From CAVURW01 sp963743595 (GTDB lineage Bacteria > Verrucomicrobiota > Verrucomicrobiia > Methylacidiphilales > UBA1321): a DNA stretch of 15,039 nucleotides. Shown one piece after another: positions 1-7,240 of the stretch. The DNA lies in the NCBI GenBank assembly GCA_963743595.1, contig CAVURW010000066.1, positions 1-15,039 of the forward strand, in the 5' to 3' direction. Each line of letters opens with the position of its first letter. Position 1 is the first letter of the stretch. A program made the translations under genes and the position numbers. The notes beneath the pieces are model-generated. The model made no database searches. It had not been told where the DNA came from and worked only from the letters and a program-made list of their open reading frames with translations.

Positions 1-864
1 CAGGAACAGAACCGCGACCGGGTAGCGCCCCTTCATGACCGAGTTGTGGTAGCCTTCCAGCAGACCAAAATGGAGCGTGCGATTGTCGACCGGACGATTG
101 TTCACGAAGAACAGCTCCTCGTTTTTCGCGGCGCGACTGATCCCCGGTTTGCCGACAAATCCGTGCAATTTCAGGTCGTCGTTTTGTGCCAAAATCGGCT
201 GCGTTTGCGCCTTCCAATCAGCACCGAAAACCGAGATCAGCCGTTGCGAAAGATCCTCGCCCGCAAACCACCGTTGCGGCGGGCTATCGTCAAATGCGAA
301 CGTGAACCCGATGTCGGGTCGCGCCAGACCCGCCAGCAGCAAGGTGTGGCGAAGTTGCGCCGTTTCCGTGGCGTCACTCTTCAGAAATTTCCGACGGGCC
401 GGGAGATTGTAAAAGAGTGAGCGGACCTCGATTTGCGTGCCGGGAGCCAGACCGGCATCACGCACCGCCAGGAGTTTACCGCCATCGATTACCACCTCCG
501 TGCCGCTGATCGAATCGACTTCACGGCTGCGCAGACGGAACTTGCTCACCGAGGCAATGCTGGGAATCGCTTCACCGCGAAAGCCGAACGAGGCGATGTG
601 GTTCAGATCATCCGTCACCCGGAGCTTGCTTGTGGCATGCCGTTCCAGACAGAGAAGCGCGTCGTCTTTACTCATCCCGCAACCATTGTCCGTGACCGAA
701 ACGAGACTGCGCCCACCAGCCGCGATTTGCACATCGATCTGCGAGGCACCTGCATCGATCGAGTTTTCGATCAGTTCTTTTAACACCGAAGCCGGGCGTT
801 CGATGACTTCCCCTGCAGCGATTTGGTTAGCCACATGTTCGGGCAGGAGATGGATGCGGTTCAT
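1..864 (-). CDS. mutL: DNA mismatch repair protein MutL, N-terminal part (cut by window edge)
   Basis: The minus strand, read from the ATG at 864-862, is open to base 1 and gives 288 residues with no stop, so the C-terminal dimerisation part lies outside the window. The GHKL ATPase motifs are all visible: ELIENSIDAGA (residues 30-40, with the catalytic Glu33 and the metal-binding Asn34), TDNGCGM (58-64) and GFRGEA (94-99). The opening residues MNRIHLLPEHVANQIAAGEV are typical of MutL. In the family, MutL is the cytoplasmic ATPase that couples MutS mismatch recognition to strand incision and repair. The motifs make MutL far more likely than other GHKL proteins such as gyrase B or histidine kinases. 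No Shine-Dalgarno sequence precedes the ATG. It is transcribed leftwards, divergent from the small gene at 1045. Confidence 0.96.
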   Translation of the reverse strand, partial: MNRIHLLPEHVANQIAAGEVIERPASVLKELIENSIDAGASQIDVQIAAGGRSLVSVTDNGCGMSKDDALLCLERHATSKLRVTDDLNHIASFGFRGEAIPSIASVSKFRLRSREVDSISGTEVVIDGGKLLAVRDAGLAPGTQIEVRSLFYNLPARRKFLKSDATETAQLRHTLLLAGLARPDIGFTFAFDDSPPQRWFAGEDLSQRLISVFGADWKAQTQPILAQNDDLKLHGFVGKPGISRAAKNEELFFVNNRPVDNRTLHFGLLEGYHNSVMKGRYPVAVLFL

Positions 865-1044
865 TCGGCGTCAGACATTAGCAGAGCCGGGGCTAATTAG
901 AGAGAATGAACTCTCCGCAACGCAAAGCGTTCACGATCTACCAGGTTCTAATGTCGAGACACAGACCTCGCCCGGACTTCCAAGATCAGCATTAGCGTGC
1001 TACACGATTTCGCAGAAGGTAACGGTCACACTGTTCGCCAATTT
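865..1044. other. Intergenic region between mutL and the divergent orphan gene
   Basis: This 180-base spacer separates two divergently read genes and should hold both start regions. I see a short perfect inverted repeat, GAGAG-aatgaa-CTCTC (900-915), and the small palindrome CTAATTAG just before it. I see no convincing -35/-10 pair and no RNA gene. A GTG at 997 is in frame with the gene that follows and would add 16 residues to it. Confidence 0.5.
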
Positions 1045-1560
1045 ATGTACAAGATTATCCTCTTAGCCGCCCTAGCCTGGTTTCCATTACCAATACGCGG
1101 ACAGTATCTTGTGGATCACGGTCAGCCTATTCGAAATGAAAGTCATCGTAGTAATGGGACGCTTTGGGTGAGTTATGGACCTGCATGCATCACTACCTGC
1201 AAAATGATCGAGATTGATTTATTGCGAGGAAAGCTAGAGAGGAAATATATTATCCATAGTGGCTCAAAGCTTAAGAAATTGAAGCAATGGATTCTTGCGA
1301 ATTTCACGAACACAATGAATGAGTCGCCCACAAATCCTTACGATCGATCCGTTTTCCCTTCACAAATCATCTTTCTCTTTTCCTCAGAGCATCAGACGTC
1401 TCTGGAAGAGCTGGAAACTAACCCTGAGCGATTCAACGACAATGTCCTGATGATCCCTCTGTTGCCAGGGACAATGCAGTTAAGCATTGCTAACTTTAAT
1501 CATTCAATTTCTCCAGCTCAGAAATCACATGCGAGTGCGGCACGTAGTAGTTATGAATAA
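1045..1560 (+). CDS. Hypothetical exported protein, AT-rich orphan
   Basis: I do not recognise this protein. From the ATG at 1045 it has 171 residues and opens with a plausible Sec signal: MYK, then a hydrophobic stretch (IILLAALAWFPLPI), then RGQ as a possible cleavage region. An in-frame GTG at 997 would add 16 residues ahead of the signal, so I prefer 1045. The remainder has a few cysteines (ACITTC) and no known catalytic motif. Base composition differs from its neighbours: bases 1201-1320 count to about 34% GC, whereas a 60-base piece of the aldolase gene counts to 60%. Its last 65 bases overlap the 3' end of the convergent gene at 1496-1855, an unusually long tail-to-tail overlap. It may be a recently acquired gene or a fragment whose reading frame runs on past its original stop. 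There is no ribosome binding site of note. Confidence 0.5.
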   Translation: MYKIILLAALAWFPLPIRGQYLVDHGQPIRNESHRSNGTLWVSYGPACITTCKMIEIDLLRGKLERKYIIHSGSKLKKLKQWILANFTNTMNESPTNPYDRSVFPSQIIFLFSSEHQTSLEELETNPERFNDNVLMIPLLPGTMQLSIANFNHSISPAQKSHASAARSSYE

Positions 1561-1855
1561 CCCAGGCGAGCAGATAAAGTAGCAGCACCGAGACCAAGAG
1601 CAGGACAAAAAAGAGGGCGCGATCTTGCGCCCGTTTTCGCCGAAGCTCGGCCTTCCGCATCGTTTCGTCTTGCTCCAGCAGCCGAGCATCCTCCGGATCG
1701 ACCCGCCATACCGGCTGCTCAGCGGAGACTTGCGAATTCGGTTTACCGATCGATTGGGTGATGTGACTCAGCCGTGCCGAGAGGGTCTTTTCCTTATCGG
1801 CGAGCTCCCGCTTCCTCTTCTCCAGGGGATCGTCAGGCTCGGTCGTGCGGGGCAT
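1496..1855 (-). CDS. Hypothetical small tail-anchored membrane protein with charged N-terminal helix
   Basis: The ATG at 1855 gives 119 residues. An upstream in-frame GTG at 1876 would add seven residues (MATILNP) and cannot be excluded. The N-terminal third is highly charged and probably helical or coiled coil (PLEKRKRELADKEKTLSARL). A second charged segment rich in Arg and Lys leads directly into one hydrophobic helix (ALFFVLLLVSVLLLYLLAWV). About 20 residues follow the helix. The layout (soluble helical N-terminus, basic flank, single C-terminal membrane segment) resembles that of the 221-residue protein upstream at 1905-2570, and the two probably form an operon (49-base gap, or 28 bases with the GTG start). 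Function is unknown. Its C-terminal codons overlap the convergent AT-rich gene by 65 bases. Confidence 0.75.
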   Translation of the reverse strand: MPRTTEPDDPLEKRKRELADKEKTLSARLSHITQSIGKPNSQVSAEQPVWRVDPEDARLLEQDETMRKAELRRKRAQDRALFFVLLLVSVLLLYLLAWVIHNYYVPHSHVISELEKLND

Positions 1856-1904
1856 TGGGTTTAAAATCGTCGCCACGTCCTCGGTTCGCTACCCGAAACA
1901 GATG

Positions 1905-2570
1905 TTAAGCACCTAGGAGATGGTGAGCTACCAAATATATGATGAGCAGCAGCGAGGCAAGAAGGAAGGCAGGAAAAGAGTAGGCAAAGCCATCGCGCAT
2001 CATTTGGCCGAACGTCTTCTCTGGGGCGACCATCCCATAATCATGACCAGCATCGATATCCGCAGCCTCTGCGGCGGCCTGCCCTTCGTCCACCGTTTTC
2101 AGAGCGGCGAGTCGAGCCCGAGCCTCGTTATGAACGACACGCGCTTGGTCCACTCGGGCAATCGCCTTACTCAGTTCATTGTTATACTCCTCATCGGCCC
2201 ATTCTTTTTGGTTGATGCTATTGAGCAGGTTCAGCTGTTCAGAAAAATTCTCGCGAACCACCCGAATCTGTTCGAGTTCCCGCTTTGTTTCAAATTCTTG
2301 CCGCTCCAAAACCACCATACCGCGGGTAAGCCGCTCTAGGATTTCGCGCCTGCCCTCTTGTAACTCCACCTGCTTGCGTTCCAGCTCTTGTAGATCGCGC
2401 TTTTGACGCTCAATCTCTTCCTGCTGGCGTTTAATTTCCAGGAGCTGCTCCTGGGCGCGCTGGACCTTGAGGGTGATTTCGCTCAGCGCAGGGTTGTTGG
2501 CGGACATCGGGAGAAATTCCTGACGAGGATCGTCATCGGGGTCGGGAGAAGCCGTCTTTACACGGGACAT
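1905..2570 (-). CDS. Hypothetical coiled-coil protein with C-terminal membrane anchor
   Basis: 221 residues from the ATG at 2570, with no Shine-Dalgarno sequence. Residues 1-25 are polar and probably disordered. Residues 31-120 are rich in Glu, Gln, Arg and Leu in heptad-like order and should form a long coiled coil. A second helix covers roughly 125-158. A single hydrophobic segment near 199-219 (FPAFLLASLLLIIYLVAHHLL) ends two residues before the C-terminus, so it is probably tail-anchored with the coiled coil in the cytoplasm. I recognise no enzymatic motif. It lies between the HEATH protein upstream and the similarly built 119-residue protein downstream. An organising or scaffolding role at the membrane is an inference from the architecture alone. 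Confidence 0.85.
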   Translation of the reverse strand: MSRVKTASPDPDDDPRQEFLPMSANNPALSEITLKVQRAQEQLLEIKRQQEEIERQKRDLQELERKQVELQEGRREILERLTRGMVVLERQEFETKRELEQIRVVRENFSEQLNLLNSINQKEWADEEYNNELSKAIARVDQARVVHNEARARLAALKTVDEGQAAAEAADIDAGHDYGMVAPEKTFGQMMRDGFAYSFPAFLLASLLLIIYLVAHHLLGA

Positions 2571-2650
2571 TACACGATATTAGAACGAATGGGGAAATTA
2601 TCCACAACTATCGTCAGATGAAGGGTGTTCATTCCTAATAGACGCCCCGG

Positions 2651-3250
2651 CTAGATCTCGTGACTCCATCGCGTTATGAGCGCCGCCAACCGTTGGTAAA
2701 GTGTGCCGTCCCAAGCGAGCTTCCATAATTCCGGGCGAAACGGGCCCACGTAGCGCTCCGCCCAACCGGGCTCCAGACGTTTGGCAAATCGGAATTCTTC
2801 TTTGTGACACAGTCCCTCGATTCGCTCGCGCTTCTCCTTCGTGTAGAGGATCAACTTGTCCTCCAACACGCCGTGAGTCGCTTCATGAATGAGAATGCAG
2901 GCCAGCATCCGAATATTGTTCTCGTAAGTTCGGAAGAATATTTTATCGGCATCGACAACACACATCCTCAAGTCGTGGCCGTAAAGACCTGCGGATACCA
3001 GTGGCACATTCACAATGTGTTTGAGCTGACGACAGATTCGTCGGTGTCGGCGGGGATCGAGTTCTTGGATCAGCGTCATCGATTTGCGGACCGCTTTCAG
3101 AAAATCGAGCTCCTTCTTGAGGACGTCGCTCACGGGAATACCATCCACTTCGCCGATGTAATGCTCTTGTAAAGACTCACGCAGCGACCTCCGGCGGTAG
3201 TCTTTAACTTCCGCCCGCACCACAGTTTTGAGGCGATTGAACAGGTCCAC
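2651..3250 (-). CDS. Putative zinc metallopeptidase-like protein (HEATH motif)
   Basis: 199 residues. An in-frame stop (TAA, 3262-3260) lies just upstream, so the GTG at 3250 is the only start that keeps the whole N-terminus. The key feature is ILIHEATHG (residues 120-127), an HExxH zinc-binding motif in a hydrophobic helix, with His122, Glu123 and His126. About 25 residues later, HKEEFRFAKRL (149-159) offers Glu151 or Glu152 as a possible third ligand, as in gluzincins. There is no signal peptide and no membrane segment, so it is probably cytoplasmic. The N-terminal half is basic and helical. The family is not one I can name, and peptidase activity is an inference from the motif. It sits in a minus-strand run with two membrane-anchored coiled-coil proteins; the gap to the next gene is 80 bases. 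Confidence 0.85.
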   Translation of the reverse strand: MDLFNRLKTVVRAEVKDYRRRSLRESLQEHYIGEVDGIPVSDVLKKELDFLKAVRKSMTLIQELDPRRHRRICRQLKHIVNVPLVSAGLYGHDLRMCVVDADKIFFRTYENNIRMLACILIHEATHGVLEDKLILYTKEKRERIEGLCHKEEFRFAKRLEPGWAERYVGPFRPELWKLAWDGTLYQRLAALITRWSHEI

Positions 3251-3611
3251 CCCACGACTTTAGACGCACAATCGCCGTTCTGGCAATTCCGTCTACCAGC
3301 GTGACGCTGCCCCAGGCAACGTGACGTTGTATCCAATAACCAGCGTGACACTGGACCCAGTTGCCTTTAGGCCCGAAGGGCTCTCTAGTCAACTTGCAGC
3401 ACTTTATCGGGTCCTGTGAATCACCTCCAAATTTTTTTAGACGGTCAATTCGTTCCGGAGCCGGAAGCAAAGATTTCTGTGTTCGACCACGGTTTGCTTG
3501 CGGAATGATCTGGGCGCGCGGTACGAATTCGTCGCCCTTGCCGCCCCGAGACAGAAGTGCATCAACCAGAGGCATCGTCCGTCCGCTGGCAATGGCGTTG
3601 CTGCTCGTGTG
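3251..3611. other. 361-base gap with palindromic repeats and no convincing gene
   Basis: This gap separates two minus-strand genes. Next to the downstream gene it holds three short palindromes (3297-3354, listed separately) and a small GCCC-gaa-GGGC hairpin near 3371-3381. The rest shows open frames on both strands, but their translations run through the palindromes and resemble no protein, so I call no gene. The minus strand reads GGAGGTGATTC at 3428-3418, a strong Shine-Dalgarno-like string, but no start codon follows at useful spacing. Confidence 0.5.
3297..3354. repeat. Cluster of three CARCGTGACGYTG palindromes
   Basis: Three dyads lie side by side: CAGCGT-G-ACGCTG (3297-3309, perfect), CAACGT-G-ACGTTG (3317-3329, perfect) and CCAGCGT-G-ACACTGG (3340-3354, one mismatched pair). 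Each has a single central G, and the centres are 20 and 24 bases apart. The second differs from the first by a compensating pair of changes (G to A on the left arm, C to T on the right), which keeps the dyad. They could be dispersed intergenic repeats, a DNA-binding protein array or RNA hairpins. Confidence 0.75.
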
Positions 3612-4121
3612 CTAGCTGGTTGTTAGCAACGCTGCCACTTCTTCCTGCACTTTTTGCAGGTCGGTGAGTTTCAGGTCGGGATCGAGAATTAACCACACTT
3701 CGCTTGTCTTCGTGTGTTCGTAAACGATCAATGTTTGCGCGGGGTTTTCCGGGTCAGGCTGCTGGCGATCGATCGGGCGCAGGAGCTTCTTGCGTTCGAG
3801 CATCAGGGCTAGGATGTACCGCGCGTTAGTGCTTGCCGGATTGTTTTCCTGAATTAACCCGCGCAGGAGTCCCTCGGCGGTGTCTTTCTTCAGGGTCTCG
3901 GGCGGTGCGGCTGGCGGCGGGGTGTACTCGCTTTGCCAGGCGGAGAGGGGCGCGATATTATCGTTACGTGCGTTCCAGGCTTCCTGGCAGAGATCGACCC
4001 GCTCGTAAACGTTCCGACGCTTGTAGAGCGCCGAATAGACGCGATCTCCCGGACCAAAGTGTTTTCCGGTTACGGTGCAGGTGTGTGCGCGAGATTGAAT
4101 ATTCCAGTCGTTCAAAAGCAT
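3612..4121 (-). CDS. Conserved hypothetical protein (CxxTGxxFxPGDxxYS N-terminal motif)
   Basis: 169 residues from the ATG at 4121, with no Shine-Dalgarno sequence. The N-terminus carries CTVTGKHFGPGDRVYSAL (residues 15-32), a small compact motif that I loosely associate with uncharacterised Verrucomicrobia and Planctomycetes proteins. Only one cysteine is in this motif, with another at residue 45 (LCQEAW), so a full zinc site is not evident. A proline-rich linker (TPPPAAPPE) leads to a helical segment (RYILALMLERKKLLRPI), followed by a beta-rich end (LIVYEHTKTSEVWLILDPDL). No signal peptide or membrane segment is present. It is the first gene of the minus-strand run and is divergent from gcvP. 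Function is unknown. Confidence 0.85.
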   Translation of the reverse strand: MLLNDWNIQSRAHTCTVTGKHFGPGDRVYSALYKRRNVYERVDLCQEAWNARNDNIAPLSAWQSEYTPPPAAPPETLKKDTAEGLLRGLIQENNPASTNARYILALMLERKKLLRPIDRQQPDPENPAQTLIVYEHTKTSEVWLILDPDLKLTDLQKVQEEVAALLTTS

Positions 4122-4177
4122 GGGGACCGGAGCCTAGCAGAAATGTCGAGCGCAATGGGATGGGATTCTCGAGCAAG

Positions 4178-4199
4178 GTTGCCTAGGGCGCTGGGCAAC
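4178..4199 (+). promoter_or_regulatory. Hairpin in the gcvP upstream region
   Basis: GTTGCCTAG-GGCG-CTGGGCAAC can fold into a nine-pair stem (one G-T wobble) with a four-base loop. It lies 90 bases before the gcvP start, in the spacer between divergent genes. A second, smaller stem, TCCGG-tcttg-CCGGA, is at 4233-4247. I see none of the conserved strings of a glycine riboswitch. Whether this DNA is transcribed with gcvP is unknown. Confidence 0.4.
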
Positions 4200-4288
4200 A
4201 AATGCTCCAGAGGTCCGATTTGCCCTAATAGCTCCGGTCTTGCCGGACTTGAGCTTGATTTGTCCGTCAACTTTACTAGCTTGTCTGG

Positions 4289-7198
4289 ATGCAAGAAACA
4301 CGTTCCCTTCCGGTCTTGAGTGCCCGGATCGTCAAGTCATCTGAATCGTTAACAGACTTGGGGTTGGATGCGTTTCAACACCGGCACTTGGGCTCCAGCC
4401 GCTCGGAAGTGCAGGAGATGCTGGATACGTTGGCCTATGGAAGCCTCGCCACACTGGTGAGCGCCGCAGTTCCGAAATCGATTCGCGCGAGCGGGCCTTT
4501 ACGGTTGCCACGCGCAAAGGGAGAGCGGGCCGCCTTGGACGAGCTGAATTCGATTATGGGCGAGAATCAAGTTTTTAAGTCGTACCTCGGTCAGGGTTAC
4601 TACGGAACGGTGACTCCGGGAGTCATCCAACGGAACATTTTAGAAAATCCCGGTTGGTACACCGCCTACACACCTTACCAGGCAGAGATCGCGCAAGGCC
4701 GGATGGAGGCGTTGATCAATTTTCAGACCATGATCGTCGATCTAACCCGTATGGACGTGGCCAACGCCTCGTTGCTGGACGAAGGCACGGCGGCTGCGGA
4801 AGCGATGTCGCTCATGTTCGGCATGCGCTCGAATCCGGCGGCCAACAAGCTCTTCGTGGCTCAGGGCTGTTTTGTCCAAACAATCGACGTCGTGAGGACG
4901 CGCGCCTTGCCCCTCGGAATCGAAGTGATCGTAGGCGATTTGGCCGATTTTAGCCCCGATAGCTCATACTTTGGCGCGATTGCGCAATATCCCGCCGAGG
5001 ACGGTTCCTTGAAATCGCCGGATAAATTGATTCAAGCGATGCACAAAGTGGGCGGTTTGGTCGCCATCGGCACCGACCTGCTGGCGTTAACGATCTTCAA
5101 AACACCCGGTGAGTGGGGCGCCGATATCGCTTTCGGGTCAGCACAGCGCTTCGGTGTGCCGATGGGTTACGGTGGACCTCATGCCGCTTTCTTTGCGGTG
5201 AAGGATGCGTTGAAACGGCACATGCCGGGTCGTTTGATCGGGGTTTCCCATGATCGCCACGGGGATATGGGCTATCGCTTATCGCTACAGACCCGTGAGC
5301 AACACATCCGCCGAGATAAGGCGACTAGCAACATTTGCACAGCACAGGTGCTTTTGGCGGTGCTGGCGTCCATGTACGCGGTTTACCACGGGCCCGGCGG
5401 CTTACGCGCCATCGGTGAGCGGGTGACAGCAATGGCGAGTGCCTTGGCTGGCTCGCTCAAGGCGATCGGTTACCGGACGAGCATGGAGCTCTTTTTTGAC
5501 ACGGTGCTGGTCTCAACAAATCGATTTACGGCGCATGAATTGGTGGCACGCGCGGCGAATCTCGGCATCAACATCCGCCGTCATAGCGACGACGCGGTGA
5601 CGGTTTCGATGGACGAAACCACCACGGTGAGTGACCTCAAGGAATTAATGAAAGTCTTCACGGACGATGAGAGCCAGCAGGTGTTAAAAACGGATCTGAA
5701 ACTCATCATTCCGGAAGTGTGGTCCCGCGGCTCGAGTTTCCTGTCGCATCCCGTCTTCAATCACCACCACACAGAAACGGAAATGCTCCGGTACATTAAG
5801 CGGTTGGAGTCGAAAGATCTTTCGCTCTGCCAATCGATGATTCCGCTCGGTTCGTGCACGATGAAATTGAACGCCACGTCCCAGATGATCCCTGTGACGT
5901 GGGAAACGGTTGGAAATCTCCACCCCTTCGCGCCGGTCTCACAGACGCAGGGCTACCAGAAGGTGTTTAAGCAGTTGTGCGATTGGCTGGCGGAGATTAC
6001 GGGAATGGCCGGCGTCTCTCTCCAACCGAATGCAGGGTCACAAGGCGAGTACGCCGGATTGATGGCGATTCGCGGTTACCATCGTTCCCGACGCGAGAAC
6101 GAGCGGAACGTCTGCTTGATTCCCGTTTCGGCCCATGGAACCAATCCCGCGAGCGCAGTCATGGCGGGAATGAAAGTGGTGCCAGTGAACTGCGATGCTC
6201 ACGGCAATATCGATTTAGCAGACCTCGAAGCGAAAGCTCAGATGCACAAAGCGAGTCTCTCTTGCGCGATGATTACCTACCCATCAACGCACGGTGTGTT
6301 TGAGGAGACAATCGCGCGGGCGGCAGAAATCGTCCACGCAAATGGCGGTCAGCTCTATCTAGATGGCGCGAATTTGAACGCCTTGGTGGGGCTTTGTCGT
6401 CCAGGTGATTTCGGCGCGGACGTGTGCCACATGAATCTTCACAAGACCTTTTGCATCCCTCACGGCGGCGGTGGACCCGGCATGGGGCCAATCGGTGTTC
6501 AGGCGCATTTGATTCCGTTTTTACCGGGTCACAGCGTAGTTTGCCCTGCTGAAAACGGAACGGCGCTCGGAGCGGTGAGCTCAGCACCGTGGGGCAGCGC
6601 CAGCATCTTGGTGATCTCATGGATGTACATCGTCATGCTCGGCGGCGAAGGGCTGACGGAAGCGACACGTCGCGCGATTCTCCACGCTAACTATATGGCC
6701 AAGCGCCTGGAGGGACATTACTCGGTTCTCTTCCGTGGGAACAACGGACTCGTCGCACACGAATTTATTCTCGATCTTCGCCCGTGGAAACAGAGCGCGG
6801 GAATCGAGGTCGAAGACGTCGCCAAGCGGTTGATCGATTACGGATTTCACGCGCCGACTGTCTCCTGGCCGGTGCCTGGCACGATGATGATCGAGCCCAC
6901 CGAAAGTGAGTCCAAAGAAGAGATGGATCGCTTTTGCGATGCGATGCTCGCCATTCACAAGGAAATGCAGCGCGTGGCGATCGGGAATTTGCCGAAGGAC
7001 GAGAACCCGCTGAAGAACGCGCCGCACACGGCAGCCGCCTTACTCACTGGCGAATGGACCATGGCTTACACACGGGAAGAGGCTGCCTATCCTATGCCCG
7101 ATTTAAAATCGCGGAAGTGGTGGCCTTGCGTCGGAAGAATCGATAATGTTTACGGAGACCGCAACTTAGTCTGCTCCTGTCCACCAATGGAACAGTAA
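4289..7198 (+). CDS. gcvP: Glycine dehydrogenase (decarboxylating), single-chain P-protein
   Basis: 969 residues, the normal size of the fused P-protein with both halves (P1 and P2). It decarboxylates glycine with pyridoxal phosphate and passes the aminomethyl group to the lipoyl arm of GcvH in the glycine cleavage system. The PLP lysine is Lys719 in MNLHKTFCIPHGGGGPG, followed by the glycine-rich loop. Other hallmarks are the GQGYYGTVTP segment (101-110), YTPYQAEIAQGR (128-138), GSCTMKLNAT (521-530) and SAHGTNPASA (614-623). The ATG at 4289 precedes an N-terminal region about 25 residues longer than the common core, which begins near FQHRHLG (29-35). No Shine-Dalgarno sequence is seen. The partner genes gcvT and gcvH are not in this window. 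It is divergent from the conserved hypothetical at 4121 and is followed after 42 bases by a variant MBL-fold gene. Confidence 0.98.
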   Translation: MQETRSLPVLSARIVKSSESLTDLGLDAFQHRHLGSSRSEVQEMLDTLAYGSLATLVSAAVPKSIRASGPLRLPRAKGERAALDELNSIMGENQVFKSYLGQGYYGTVTPGVIQRNILENPGWYTAYTPYQAEIAQGRMEALINFQTMIVDLTRMDVANASLLDEGTAAAEAMSLMFGMRSNPAANKLFVAQGCFVQTIDVVRTRALPLGIEVIVGDLADFSPDSSYFGAIAQYPAEDGSLKSPDKLIQAMHKVGGLVAIGTDLLALTIFKTPGEWGADIAFGSAQRFGVPMGYGGPHAAFFAVKDALKRHMPGRLIGVSHDRHGDMGYRLSLQTREQHIRRDKATSNICTAQVLLAVLASMYAVYHGPGGLRAIGERVTAMASALAGSLKAIGYRTSMELFFDTVLVSTNRFTAHELVARAANLGINIRRHSDDAVTVSMDETTTVSDLKELMKVFTDDESQQVLKTDLKLIIPEVWSRGSSFLSHPVFNHHHTETEMLRYIKRLESKDLSLCQSMIPLGSCTMKLNATSQMIPVTWETVGNLHPFAPVSQTQGYQKVFKQLCDWLAEITGMAGVSLQPNAGSQGEYAGLMAIRGYHRSRRENERNVCLIPVSAHGTNPASAVMAGMKVVPVNCDAHGNIDLADLEAKAQMHKASLSCAMITYPSTHGVFEETIARAAEIVHANGGQLYLDGANLNALVGLCRPGDFGADVCHMNLHKTFCIPHGGGGPGMGPIGVQAHLIPFLPGHSVVCPAENGTALGAVSSAPWGSASILVISWMYIVMLGGEGLTEATRRAILHANYMAKRLEGHYSVLFRGNNGLVAHEFILDLRPWKQSAGIEVEDVAKRLIDYGFHAPTVSWPVPGTMMIEPTESESKEEMDRFCDAMLAIHKEMQRVAIGNLPKDENPLKNAPHTAAALLTGEWTMAYTREEAAYPMPDLKSRKWWPCVGRIDNVYGDRNLVCSCPPMEQ

Positions 7199-7205
7199 AA
7201 GCTCG

Positions 7206-7233
7206 TTGACAAACGGTCATTCATCTCTATCTC
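7206..7233 (+). promoter_or_regulatory. Possible sigma-70 promoter before the MBL-like gene
   Basis: TTGACA (7206-7211) and TATCTC (7228-7233) are 16 bases apart, right after the gcvP stop. The -35 box is perfect and the -10 is weak. A start point predicted from it would fall within a few bases of the ATG at 7241, giving a leaderless or nearly leaderless transcript. That would fit the absence of Shine-Dalgarno sequences here. Confidence 0.35.
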
Positions 7234-7240
7234 AACTTGT

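Noticed and set aside
46..1066. Plus-strand frames over the first kilobase
   Set aside because: They are antisense to mutL, whose ATPase motifs are unmistakable.
2598..2606. Perfect DnaA-box consensus TTATCCACA
   Set aside because: A single box between two minus-strand genes, with no companion boxes, AT-rich unwinding element or origin-type neighbours.
3418..3428. GAATCACCTCC shared between the gap at 3418 and the tail at 14878
   Set aside because: An 11-base match between two places in 15 kb is expected many times by chance; no extended similarity.
3204..3575. 123-codon minus-strand frame in the gap upstream of the HEATH gene
   Set aside because: Its C-terminal half is a translation of the palindrome cluster and it overlaps the start of the HEATH gene; no protein-like pattern.
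4122..4288. Glycine riboswitch before gcvP
   Set aside because: Looked for because of the gene; the conserved aptamer strings are not present.
6273..7027. Minus-strand frames of 115 and 136 codons opposite gcvP
   Set aside because: They are opposite strongly conserved P-protein sequence and are rich in Arg, His and Pro, typical of antisense shadows.
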